Source: Paracoccus sp. (in: a-proteobacteria)
GTDB lineage: Bacteria > Pseudomonadota > Alphaproteobacteria > Rhodobacterales > Rhodobacteraceae
Reading direction: 5' to 3'
Assembly: GCA_018056045.1 (NCBI GenBank)
Contig: JAGPGI010000211.1
Location: 1 to 5,423, forward strand
DNA: 5,423 bases
This document shows positions 1 through 5,423 of the stretch, piece after piece (the first letter of the stretch is position 1; every line of letters begins with the position of its first letter). A model generated the notes under the pieces. That model ran no database searches, was not told the origin of the DNA, and worked only from the letters and a program-made list of their open reading frames with translations. A program made the translations under genes and the position numbers.

Positions 1-96
1 GCGGATGCCTCCTCCGACAAGGCCGAGGCTCCGGCCGAGGGCGCAGAACCTGCCGCTGAATCCGCCGCGGAACCGGCCACCGACGCGGCGAACTGA
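1..96 (+). CDS. C-terminal end of probable RND periplasmic adaptor (partial)
   Basis: An open frame enters from the left edge in frame 1 and ends at TGA (94-96), giving 31 residues. The fragment is low-complexity: 13 of 31 residues are Ala, with five Glu and three Pro, as loose repeats such as EAPAEGAEP and ESAAEPA, ending in DAAN. Such acidic, Ala/Pro-rich tails are often seen at the disordered C-terminus of AcrA/MexA-type membrane fusion proteins in alphaproteobacteria. The pump gene begins 35 nt downstream on the same strand with its own ribosome binding site, and adaptor-then-pump is the usual order in HAE-1 RND operons. The reading frame is seen directly. The adaptor identity is inferred from position and composition, because no adaptor domain lies in the window. 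Confidence 0.72.
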   Translation, partial: ADASSDKAEAPAEGAEPAAESAAEPATDAAN

Positions 97-131
97 GCCG
101 CGACCACAAGAACACAGGACAGGAAACGCAA

Positions 132-3100
132 ATGGCGCGCTTTTTCATTGATCGTCCGGTCTTTGCCTGGGTGATCTCGATCCTGATCATGGGGCTGGGG
201 ATTCTGTCGATCCTTTCGCTGCCGGTCGCGCAATATCCGCAGATCGCACCGCCAACCGTGTCGATCCGTGCGACATATCCCGGTGCCTCGGCCGAAACGG
301 TGTCCAATACCGTTACCCAGATCATCGAACAGCAGATGACGGGTCTGGACGGGCTGCGCTATTTCAGCTCGTCCTCAAGCTCGGCCGGGCTCTCGACCAC
401 CGACCTGACCTTCGAGACCGGGACCGATCCCGACATCGCCCAGGTGCAGGTGCAGAACAAGCTGGCGCAGGCGACCGCATTGCTGCCCGAACCCGTCCAG
501 CGTCAGGGCATCACGGTCGAGAAATCGACCACGGGCTTTCTGATGGTGATCGGCCTGACCTCCAGCGACGATCGCTATGAACAGGTGGACCTGTCGGACT
601 ATCTGATCTCGAACATCGTCAACGACCTGAGCCGGGTCGAGGGCGTCGGTTCGGTGCAGGTCTTTGGTGCGCAATATTCGATGCGGATCTGGCTCGATCC
701 GTCCAAGCTTGCCGCCTATGAGCTGACGCCGGGCGATGTCGTGTCGGCGGTCTCGGCCGAGAACGCGCAGATTTCGGCGGGCTCGTTCGGCGACCGCCCT
801 GCCCCGGCCGGGCAGATGCTGAACGCCACCATCACCGCGCAATCGCTGCTGTCGACGCCGGCGGATTTCGAGCAGATCGTCCTGCGCGCCGAGGCCGATG
901 GCGGCCTGATCCTGCTCAAGGACGTGGCCCGCGTCGAGATCGGCGCCCAGGATTACCTGACCGAAGCGCGCTATAACGGCCAGCCGGCGGCAGGTCTGGC
1001 GATCAGCGTGGCCTCGGGCGCCAACTCGCTGGACACTGCCGAGCGGGTCAAGGAGCGGATGGAGGAATTCGCCGAGTTCTTCCCCGAGGGCATGAGCTAT
1101 GTCATCCCCTATGACACCACGCCCTTCGTGCTGATCTCGATCGAGGAAGTGGTCAAGACGCTGATCGAGGCCATCGTGCTGGTGTTCTTCGTCATGCTGC
1201 TGTTCCTGCAGAACTGGCGCGCGACGCTGATCCCGACGCTGGCGGTCCCGGTCGTGCTTCTGGGCACGTTCGGGGTGCTGGCGGCGCTGGGTTTCACCAT
1301 CAACACGCTGACCATGCTGGCCATGGTTCTGGCCATCGGCCTTTTGGTCGATGACGCCATCGTGGTGGTCGAGAACGTCGAGCGCATCATGGAGGAAGAG
1401 GACATCCCGCCGCTTGAGGCGACGCGCAAATCCATGGGCCAGATCACCGGCGCGCTGATCGGTATCGCGCTGGTTCTGTCGGCGGTGTTTGTGCCGATGG
1501 CCTTCTTTGGCGGCTCGACCGGGGTCATCTACAAGCAGTTCGCGATCACCATCGCCTCGGCCATGGGCCTGTCGGTCGTGGTGGCGCTGACGCTGACCCC
1601 GGCGCTTTGCGCCACGTTGCTGAAAAACGAGCATGGCCACAAGTCGCGCGGCTTCTTCGGCCTCTTCAACCGCGGCTTTGACTGGGTCATGGAACGCTAT
1701 GGCTGGTCGGTGGGCTGGATCATCCGCAAACCCCTGCGCATGATGGTGATCTATCTGTGCATCGGCGCCGCCATGGTCATGCTGTTCCTGCGCACCCCCA
1801 CGGGCTTTCTGCCCGACGAGGATCAGGGCATCATGTTCGTGCTGGTCCAGGGTCCGACCGGCGCCACGGCCGAGCGCACCGAGGCGGTGATTGATCAGGT
1901 CCGCCATTACTTCACCGAAAACGAGGCCGAAAACGTCGAATCCATGTTCGGGGTCTCGGGCTTCAGCTTTGCCGGTCAGGGCCAGAACATGGGCATCGCC
2001 TTCGTGCGGCTGAAGGACTGGGAGGAGCGCCCGCGCCCCGACCAGTCGGTGCAGGCCATCGCCGGCCGCGCCTTCCCCGCCTTCATGCAGATCCGCGATG
2101 CCATGGTCTTCCCGATCGTGCCGCCCTCGGTGATCGAACTGGGCAACGTCTCGGGCTTCGACTTCTATCTGCAGGCCCGCGCCGGCCAGCCGCATGAGCA
2201 GCTTCTGGATGCGCGCAACCAGTTGCTGGGCATGTCGGGTGGGGACGCACGCATCGCCTCGGCCCGCCCGAACGGGCTTGAGGACGCGGCGCAATACAAT
2301 CTGGACATCGATTGGATGAAGGCCGGTGCCATGGGGGTTTCGGCCACCGATGTCGGCAGTCTGCTGTCGGTCGCCTGGGCCGGAAGCTATGTCAACGACT
2401 TCATCGACCGGGGCCGGATCAAGCGCGTCTATGTGCAGGGCGAGCCGACCTCGCGCGCGGTCCCGACCGATATCGACAAATGGCGGGTGCGCAACGATTC
2501 CGGCGGGCTGGTGCCGTTCTCGAACTTTGCCGAGGGCCGCTGGAGCTACGGCCCGCAGGGTCTGACGCGCTATAACGGCGTGCCGGCGATGCAGATCCAG
2601 GGCAGCCCCGCCCCCGGCGTCTCGTCGGGCGAGGCCATGACCGCGATCGAGGAACTGGGCGCGCAATTGCCGCCGGGCTTCGAGGTGGCATGGACCGGCC
2701 TTTCGCTTGAGGAACAGCAGGCAGGCAGCCAGACGACGCTGCTCTACTCGCTGTCCCTGGCGGTGGTGTTCCTGTGCCTTGCGGCACTTTACGAAAGCTG
2801 GTCGATCCCGTTTGCGGTGATGCTGGCCATGCCCATCGGGGTTCTGGGGGCGCTGGTCGGCGCCTGGCTGGGCGGCTTCGAGAACGGCGTATTCTTCCAG
2901 GTCGGTCTGCTGACCGTGATCGGCCTGACCGGCAAGAACGCCATCCTGATCGTCGAGTTTGCCCGCGAAGAGGCCGATGCCGGAAAGCCGCTTTATGAGG
3001 CGGTGACCGAGGCCGCGCGCCAGCGGTTCCGGCCGATCATGATGACCTCGGTCGCCTTCTCGCTGGGGGTGCTGCCGCTGGTCCTGTCGGCGGGCGCCGG

Positions 3101-3263
3101 GGCGAACGGGCGCAACACCATCGGCGCCACGGTGCTGGGCGGCACTGTCTCGGCCACGGTGCTGGGGGTGCTGTTCGTGCCGCTGTTCTTCGTGCTGGTG
3201 CGGCGGATGCTGGGCCGGCCCGAACCGGACAATACCAAAGCCGCCGGGTCCAGCACCGCCTGA
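132..3263 (+). CDS. RND multidrug efflux pump, inner-membrane permease (AcrB/MexB, HAE-1 family)
   Basis: Complete 1043-residue proton-driven exporter, close to AcrB in length (about 1049). It should form an inner-membrane homotrimer that passes drugs or other hydrophobic compounds via an adaptor to an outer-membrane channel. The N-terminus (FFIDRPVFAWV, then LPVAQYPQIAPP) is classic AcrB; the first membrane helix is about residues 10-29, the others fall near 337-495, 537-557 and 868-1025, with two large periplasmic loops between. Proton-relay residues are present: D407 and D408 (GLLVDDAIVVVENVER), K935 (TGKNAILIVEF) and R965 before RPIMMTS. The drug-pocket phenylalanines of AcrB are retained at F136, F178, F606, F611, F613 and F624. 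The start is supported by AGGAAA at 121-126, 5 nt before ATG, and by alignment with AcrB from residue 1. The upstream adaptor fragment implies a shared operon. Family is certain; substrate and ortholog are not, so no symbol is given. Confidence 0.97.
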   Translation: MARFFIDRPVFAWVISILIMGLGILSILSLPVAQYPQIAPPTVSIRATYPGASAETVSNTVTQIIEQQMTGLDGLRYFSSSSSSAGLSTTDLTFETGTDPDIAQVQVQNKLAQATALLPEPVQRQGITVEKSTTGFLMVIGLTSSDDRYEQVDLSDYLISNIVNDLSRVEGVGSVQVFGAQYSMRIWLDPSKLAAYELTPGDVVSAVSAENAQISAGSFGDRPAPAGQMLNATITAQSLLSTPADFEQIVLRAEADGGLILLKDVARVEIGAQDYLTEARYNGQPAAGLAISVASGANSLDTAERVKERMEEFAEFFPEGMSYVIPYDTTPFVLISIEEVVKTLIEAIVLVFFVMLLFLQNWRATLIPTLAVPVVLLGTFGVLAALGFTINTLTMLAMVLAIGLLVDDAIVVVENVERIMEEEDIPPLEATRKSMGQITGALIGIALVLSAVFVPMAFFGGSTGVIYKQFAITIASAMGLSVVVALTLTPALCATLLKNEHGHKSRGFFGLFNRGFDWVMERYGWSVGWIIRKPLRMMVIYLCIGAAMVMLFLRTPTGFLPDEDQGIMFVLVQGPTGATAERTEAVIDQVRHYFTENEAENVESMFGVSGFSFAGQGQNMGIAFVRLKDWEERPRPDQSVQAIAGRAFPAFMQIRDAMVFPIVPPSVIELGNVSGFDFYLQARAGQPHEQLLDARNQLLGMSGGDARIASARPNGLEDAAQYNLDIDWMKAGAMGVSATDVGSLLSVAWAGSYVNDFIDRGRIKRVYVQGEPTSRAVPTDIDKWRVRNDSGGLVPFSNFAEGRWSYGPQGLTRYNGVPAMQIQGSPAPGVSSGEAMTAIEELGAQLPPGFEVAWTGLSLEEQQAGSQTTLLYSLSLAVVFLCLAALYESWSIPFAVMLAMPIGVLGALVGAWLGGFENGVFFQVGLLTVIGLTGKNAILIVEFAREEADAGKPLYEAVTEAARQRFRPIMMTSVAFSLGVLPLVLSAGAGANGRNTIGATVLGGTVSATVLGVLFVPLFFVLVRRMLGRPEPDNTKAAGSSTA

Positions 3264-3290
3264 CCGCCGTCAGGAAACGCTTGGGGCCAT

Positions 3291-3335
3291 GAAACGGGCC
3301 GGGGTCGCGGGGCATGCCGCAACCCCGGCCCTTTC
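3291..3335 (+). terminator. Rho-independent-type terminator after the pump gene
   Basis: A perfect 10-bp stem pairs GGGCCGGGGT (3296-3305) with ACCCCGGCCC (3322-3331). Inside it, after a C/A mismatch, GCGG (3307-3310) pairs with CCGC (3317-3320), leaving a six-base loop GGCATG. Outside it, GAAA (3291-3294) pairs with TTTC (3332-3335) across one bulged C. The hairpin begins 27 nt after the pump stop codon. The T-run is only three bases, which is common in GC-rich alphaproteobacteria but weak by enterobacterial standards. It probably ends the adaptor-pump transcript. With A's on one side and T's on the other it could act from either strand. Confidence 0.75.
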
Positions 3336-3340
3336 GCATG

Positions 3341-3369
3341 TTGCCCCGTCCCCTCTGCCAGCCTAGTCT
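3341..3369 (+). promoter_or_regulatory. Candidate sigma-70-type promoter for the two-component genes
   Basis: TTGCCC (3341-3346, four of six matches to TTGACA) is followed after a 17-nt spacer by TAGTCT (3364-3369, three of six matches to TATAAT). This lies just after the terminator-like hairpin and about 50-80 nt before the kinase start, where a promoter would be expected if the kinase operon is transcribed separately. Such matches are weak and can arise by chance. The main support is the location and the ideal spacing. Confidence 0.28.
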
Positions 3370-3375
3370 GGCAGA
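3354..3375. repeat. Perfect inverted repeat in the kinase upstream region, possible operator
   Basis: TCTGCCAG (3354-3361) and CTGGCAGA (3368-3375) form a perfect 8-bp inverted repeat around the six bases CCTAGT. It is not followed by a T-run (the next bases are TGCAGG), so it does not look like a second terminator. It overlaps the candidate -10 element, and such symmetry is typical of a dimeric regulator's binding site. An RNA leader hairpin is the alternative. The symmetry is seen directly; the role is inferred. Confidence 0.45.
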
Positions 3376-3393
3376 TGCAGGCTGAGGCAGATG
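3370..3393 (+). repeat. Short direct repeat GGCAGATG, two copies 16 nt apart
   Basis: GGCAGATG occurs at 3370-3377 and again at 3386-3393, start to start 16 nt. The first copy overlaps the right arm of the neighbouring inverted repeat. Repeated half-sites of this kind can be regulator binding sites, but an 8-nt repeat in GC-rich DNA may also be chance. Confidence 0.3.
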
Positions 3394-3411
3394 ACGCAAG
3401 GGCCATGCATC

Positions 3412-3418
3412 AAGGAGG
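3412..3418 (+). promoter_or_regulatory. Strong Shine-Dalgarno sequence, close to the kinase start
   Basis: AAGGAGG is a perfect match to the usual 16S anti-Shine-Dalgarno core. The following AGG brings it directly to ATG at 3422, so the spacing is only 3 nt, shorter than the usual 5-9. The next in-frame ATG (3479, residue 20) has no comparable site upstream, which is why 3422 is kept as the start. Confidence 0.7.
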
Positions 3419-3421
3419 AGG

Positions 3422-4834
3422 ATGGACGCCAGCGGCCATATCGCGGCGCCGATCGCCGGTTACGCCCCGCAGCGACGCATGGTTTCGCTGCGGTCGATGG
3501 CGTTTGGCGGCGCCGTCCTTGGCTGGCTCGTCGCCTTTGCCATCGTCGTCTCGGTGCTGGTCGCCAGCACCCGCGATGCCGTGCGCGACGAGGCGCGCTC
3601 GGCGCTGCGGCTGGCCAGCGCCGCCGCCACCCTGCGCCTGCCCACCGCGTTCGAGCGCCGCGATCTGATGGCCGAGGCCACCGCCATCGCGGCCCGGATC
3701 GACGCCCTGCGCCATGTCTCGGCCGAGCTGCGCGACAGCACCGGCCGCCCCGTCGCCCTGCCCGCCGAGGCGCTGGCCAGCGCCGATGTCCCAGCCCCCG
3801 CGCCCGGCTGGTTCGCGGCGCTGATCGCCCCCGAACCCGAGCGCGAGCTGATCGCGGTCACCCAATATCCCAACCTTCTCGGCATGCTCGAGATCGGGAC
3901 CGATCCCCGCGATGAGATCGCCGAGGCCTGGCACGACCTGCGTCTGATCCTGCCGCTTCTGGCAGCGACGGCGCTGGTCGCGGTCGGGGTGACCATGGCG
4001 ATCACCTCGCTGCTGCTTCGCCGGCTGCAGGGGTTGGGAACCGCGCTCGACGGCATGCGCGCGGGGGCGCTGGACCGGCGCGCACCGCATTCGCGCGTCG
4101 CCGAGATCGCGCGGCTGGGTGAGGGCGTGAACGCGCTTGCCGCGCATCTGGCCGATGAACGGGCCGAGAACCGCCGCCTGCAGGGCCGCATGATGACGCT
4201 GGCCGAGGCCGAGCGCGCACGCATCGCCAGCGACCTCCATGACGGGATCGGCCCCCGGCTTTTCGCATTGCAGGCCGCGATCGCGCAGGCCGAACGCGCC
4301 GCCGCCACGCAGGGCTCGGCCGAGCTTGACGATGCGCTGGGGGCGGTGGCGCATCATGCCGGCGCCATCCGGCAGGGCACCCGCGCGGCCATCGACGACC
4401 TGCGCCTTGGCCCTGCCGAGGGCGCTGGTCTGGACGAGATGGTCAAGGAATTGCTGATCGAATTCGCGGATATGGCGCCCGAGACCCGCATCGCGCTGGC
4501 GCCCGGTGCATCCGCGAGCCCCGACCCCGGCGAGGCCGGGCGCATCGCCGTTTTCCGCTTTGTCCGCGAAAGCGTGCTCAATGCCCTGCGTCATGCCGCG
4601 CCGGGCCAGATCACCGTCACGCTGGCCGGCGATGGCGGCTGGCTGCTGGCGCGGGTCACCGATGACGGCAGTGGCCCCGGCGCCAATCCCCCGCGCGGGC
4701 TGGGTCAGGCCGGGATGCGTGACCGCGCGGCGGCGCTGAACGGCCACTACAAGCCCCCCCGGCGCGAGGCTGGCCGGACCGTCACCGAATTCCGCCTGCC
4801 CTGCCCCGACCTTTCCGCACAAGGCCCGCCATGA
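3422..4834 (+). CDS. Membrane sensor histidine kinase, NarL/HisKA_3 family with LapD/MoxY-like sensor region
   Basis: A 470-residue kinase that should sense a periplasmic or membrane signal and phosphorylate the regulator encoded next. Order: cytoplasmic N-terminus 1-26; membrane helix about 27-49; periplasmic region about 50-174; second helix about 175-198; HAMP-like linker about 199-250; HisKA_3 dimerisation/phosphoacceptor helix about 262-325 with H273 in SDLHDGIGP; HATPase_c from about 375, with N-box E383, N387 and H391 (RESVLNALRH), G1 box DDGSG at 414-418 and G2 box GLGQAGM at 426-432. The periplasmic part, with PGWFAALIAPEP at about 128-139, resembles the LapD/MoxY N-terminal domain as I remember it. 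MoxY is a Paracoccus kinase tied to methanol oxidation, but that role cannot be assumed here. Oddities: Pro278 where the DxxxQ phosphatase motif normally has Gln, and Gln429 in the G2 box. The stop overlaps the regulator's start (ATGA). Kinase assignment is firm; signal unknown. Confidence 0.95.
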   Translation: MDASGHIAAPIAGYAPQRRMVSLRSMAFGGAVLGWLVAFAIVVSVLVASTRDAVRDEARSALRLASAAATLRLPTAFERRDLMAEATAIAARIDALRHVSAELRDSTGRPVALPAEALASADVPAPAPGWFAALIAPEPERELIAVTQYPNLLGMLEIGTDPRDEIAEAWHDLRLILPLLAATALVAVGVTMAITSLLLRRLQGLGTALDGMRAGALDRRAPHSRVAEIARLGEGVNALAAHLADERAENRRLQGRMMTLAEAERARIASDLHDGIGPRLFALQAAIAQAERAAATQGSAELDDALGAVAHHAGAIRQGTRAAIDDLRLGPAEGAGLDEMVKELLIEFADMAPETRIALAPGASASPDPGEAGRIAVFRFVRESVLNALRHAAPGQITVTLAGDGGWLLARVTDDGSGPGANPPRGLGQAGMRDRAAALNGHYKPPRREAGRTVTEFRLPCPDLSAQGPP

Positions 4835-5423
4835 CCACAGCCCCGTCCCCCACCATCGCCGCCGATACCCCGCCGCTGCGCGTGCTGATCGTCGACGACC
4901 ACCCCGTCGTTGCCGAGGGCTGGGAACGGATCACCCGCGGCCGGCTGGATTGCGAGGTGATCAGTGCCGCCACCCCCTCGCAGGCATGGCGCGCATGGCG
5001 GCGCGAGGCGCCCGATCTGATCGTCGCCGACCTGACCATGGGCGACAGCAAGCTCGCGGGGATCCGGCTGATCCAGCGCCTGCGCGCCGCCGGGGCGCGC
5101 CTTCCGGTGCTGGTCTTTACCATGCATCGCAGCCCGATCATCGCCCGCCGCGCGCTGCAAGCCGGCTGCAACGGCATCATCATGAAGGATTCGCCCTCGG
5201 ACGAGATCTGCCAGGCGCTGCGCGAGGTCGCCGGGGGCGGCGATTATGTCCCCGCCGATCTGGCGCGCAAGATCGCGCTGATGGCGCAGCCCGGCGGCAT
5301 CGACACCGCCCCCCGCCTGACCCCGCGCGAGCTGGACATCCTGCGCGCCATCGCCGACGGGCTCAGCTATCGCGAGATCGCCGAACGGGCCGGGATCAGC
5401 TACAAGACCGTCTCGAATGTCAG
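4831..5423 (+). CDS. LuxR/NarL-family response regulator, receiver plus HTH (3' truncated by window)
   Basis: The frame opens at ATG 4831, inside the kinase stop (ATGA, 4831-4834), and stays open to the window edge: 197 codons plus two bases. AAGG at 4821-4824 may serve as a weak ribosome binding site; the overlap suggests translational coupling. The receiver domain covers about residues 16-135: acidic pair D22 and D23 (VLIVDDHPVV), phosphoacceptor D67 (IVADLTM), T97 (VFTMH) and K119 (IIMKDS). A GerE/LuxR-type helix-turn-helix begins near 163 (LTPRELDILRAIADGLSYREIAERAG) and is cut in the recognition helix (YKTVSNV). Little more than 15-20 residues should be missing. It is presumably phosphorylated by the adjacent kinase and then binds DNA as a dimer. 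The loop after D67 is two residues longer than in NarL and lacks the usual Pro after Met. Targets are unknown; the pump operon or its own promoter are candidates. Confidence 0.95.
   Translation, partial: MTTAPSPTIAADTPPLRVLIVDDHPVVAEGWERITRGRLDCEVISAATPSQAWRAWRREAPDLIVADLTMGDSKLAGIRLIQRLRAAGARLPVLVFTMHRSPIIARRALQAGCNGIIMKDSPSDEICQALREVAGGGDYVPADLARKIALMAQPGGIDTAPRLTPRELDILRAIADGLSYREIAERAGISYKTVSNV

Noticed and set aside
1..96. Ala/Glu/Pro repeats considered as a separate repeat element
   Set aside because: The repeats are loose at both protein and DNA level and are simply the low-complexity tail of the upstream protein.
375..2666. 763-residue open frame on the minus strand, antisense to the pump gene
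   Set aside because: The opposite strand is a clear AcrB homologue along its whole length. The antisense protein is rich in His, Asp, Arg and Gln with no recognisable domain, the usual shadow of a high-GC gene with G/C third positions.
2993..3406. Minus-strand frames across the pump 3' end and the intergenic region
   Set aside because: They run through the terminator-like hairpin and into the pump gene, have composition typical of shadow frames, and show no domain or convincing ribosome binding site.
3264..3421. Possible small RNA or small protein gene in the intergenic region
   Set aside because: The region is only 158 nt and is mostly explained by the terminator, promoter candidate, repeats and ribosome binding site. 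No short frame with a credible start was seen.
3479..3481. Alternative kinase start at the second in-frame ATG (residue 20)
   Set aside because: It would still leave the first membrane helix intact, but no Shine-Dalgarno sequence precedes it, whereas 3422 directly follows AAGGAGGAGG.
3391..3915. 174-residue plus-strand frame beginning upstream of the kinase start
   Set aside because: It is Arg/Pro-rich without motifs and overlaps the kinase in another frame. The strong Shine-Dalgarno sequence is placed for the ATG at 3422, not for this frame.
3410..4822. 470-residue open frame on the minus strand, antisense to the kinase gene
   Set aside because: It mirrors the kinase reading frame almost exactly and has low-complexity Gly/Arg/Gln-rich composition. 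The sense strand has all the kinase motifs.

Overview
This is a high-GC window with strong G/C preference at third codon positions. Gene style and families suggest an alphaproteobacterium, most likely of the Paracoccus/Rhodobacter group. That placement is inferred from codon use and from the MoxY-like kinase; no taxonomic marker is present. All genes are on the + strand and the window is tightly packed.

Layout. Positions 1-96 are the last 31 codons of an upstream gene, probably the periplasmic adaptor (membrane fusion protein) of an efflux system. After a 35-nt gap comes a complete AcrB/MexB-type RND inner-membrane pump (132-3263), with its proton-relay residues and its drug-pocket phenylalanines intact. 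A GC-rich hairpin followed by TTT (3291-3335) probably ends that operon. The rest of the 158-nt intergenic region holds a second perfect inverted repeat, an 8-nt direct repeat, a weak promoter candidate and a very strong Shine-Dalgarno sequence. These lead into a two-component system: a membrane-bound NarL-family (HisKA_3) histidine kinase with a LapD/MoxY-like periplasmic sensor region (3422-4834), then its response regulator, which starts in a 4-nt ATGA overlap at 4831 and runs off the window within its LuxR-type DNA-binding helix.

How they work together. Adaptor and pump should form an envelope-spanning drug/solvent exporter with an outer-membrane channel not seen here. Kinase and regulator form one translationally coupled signalling unit. 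The terminator-like hairpin argues that they are transcribed separately from the pump. Control of the pump by this system is plausible from proximity only. No RNA genes, mobile elements or CRISPR were seen. The most notable points are a DxxxP sequence where HisKA_3 kinases usually have the DxxxQ phosphatase motif, an unusual receiver loop in the regulator, and the symmetrical elements in the intergenic region. Overall this is a fairly ordinary chromosomal region and I do not see a clearly new system.
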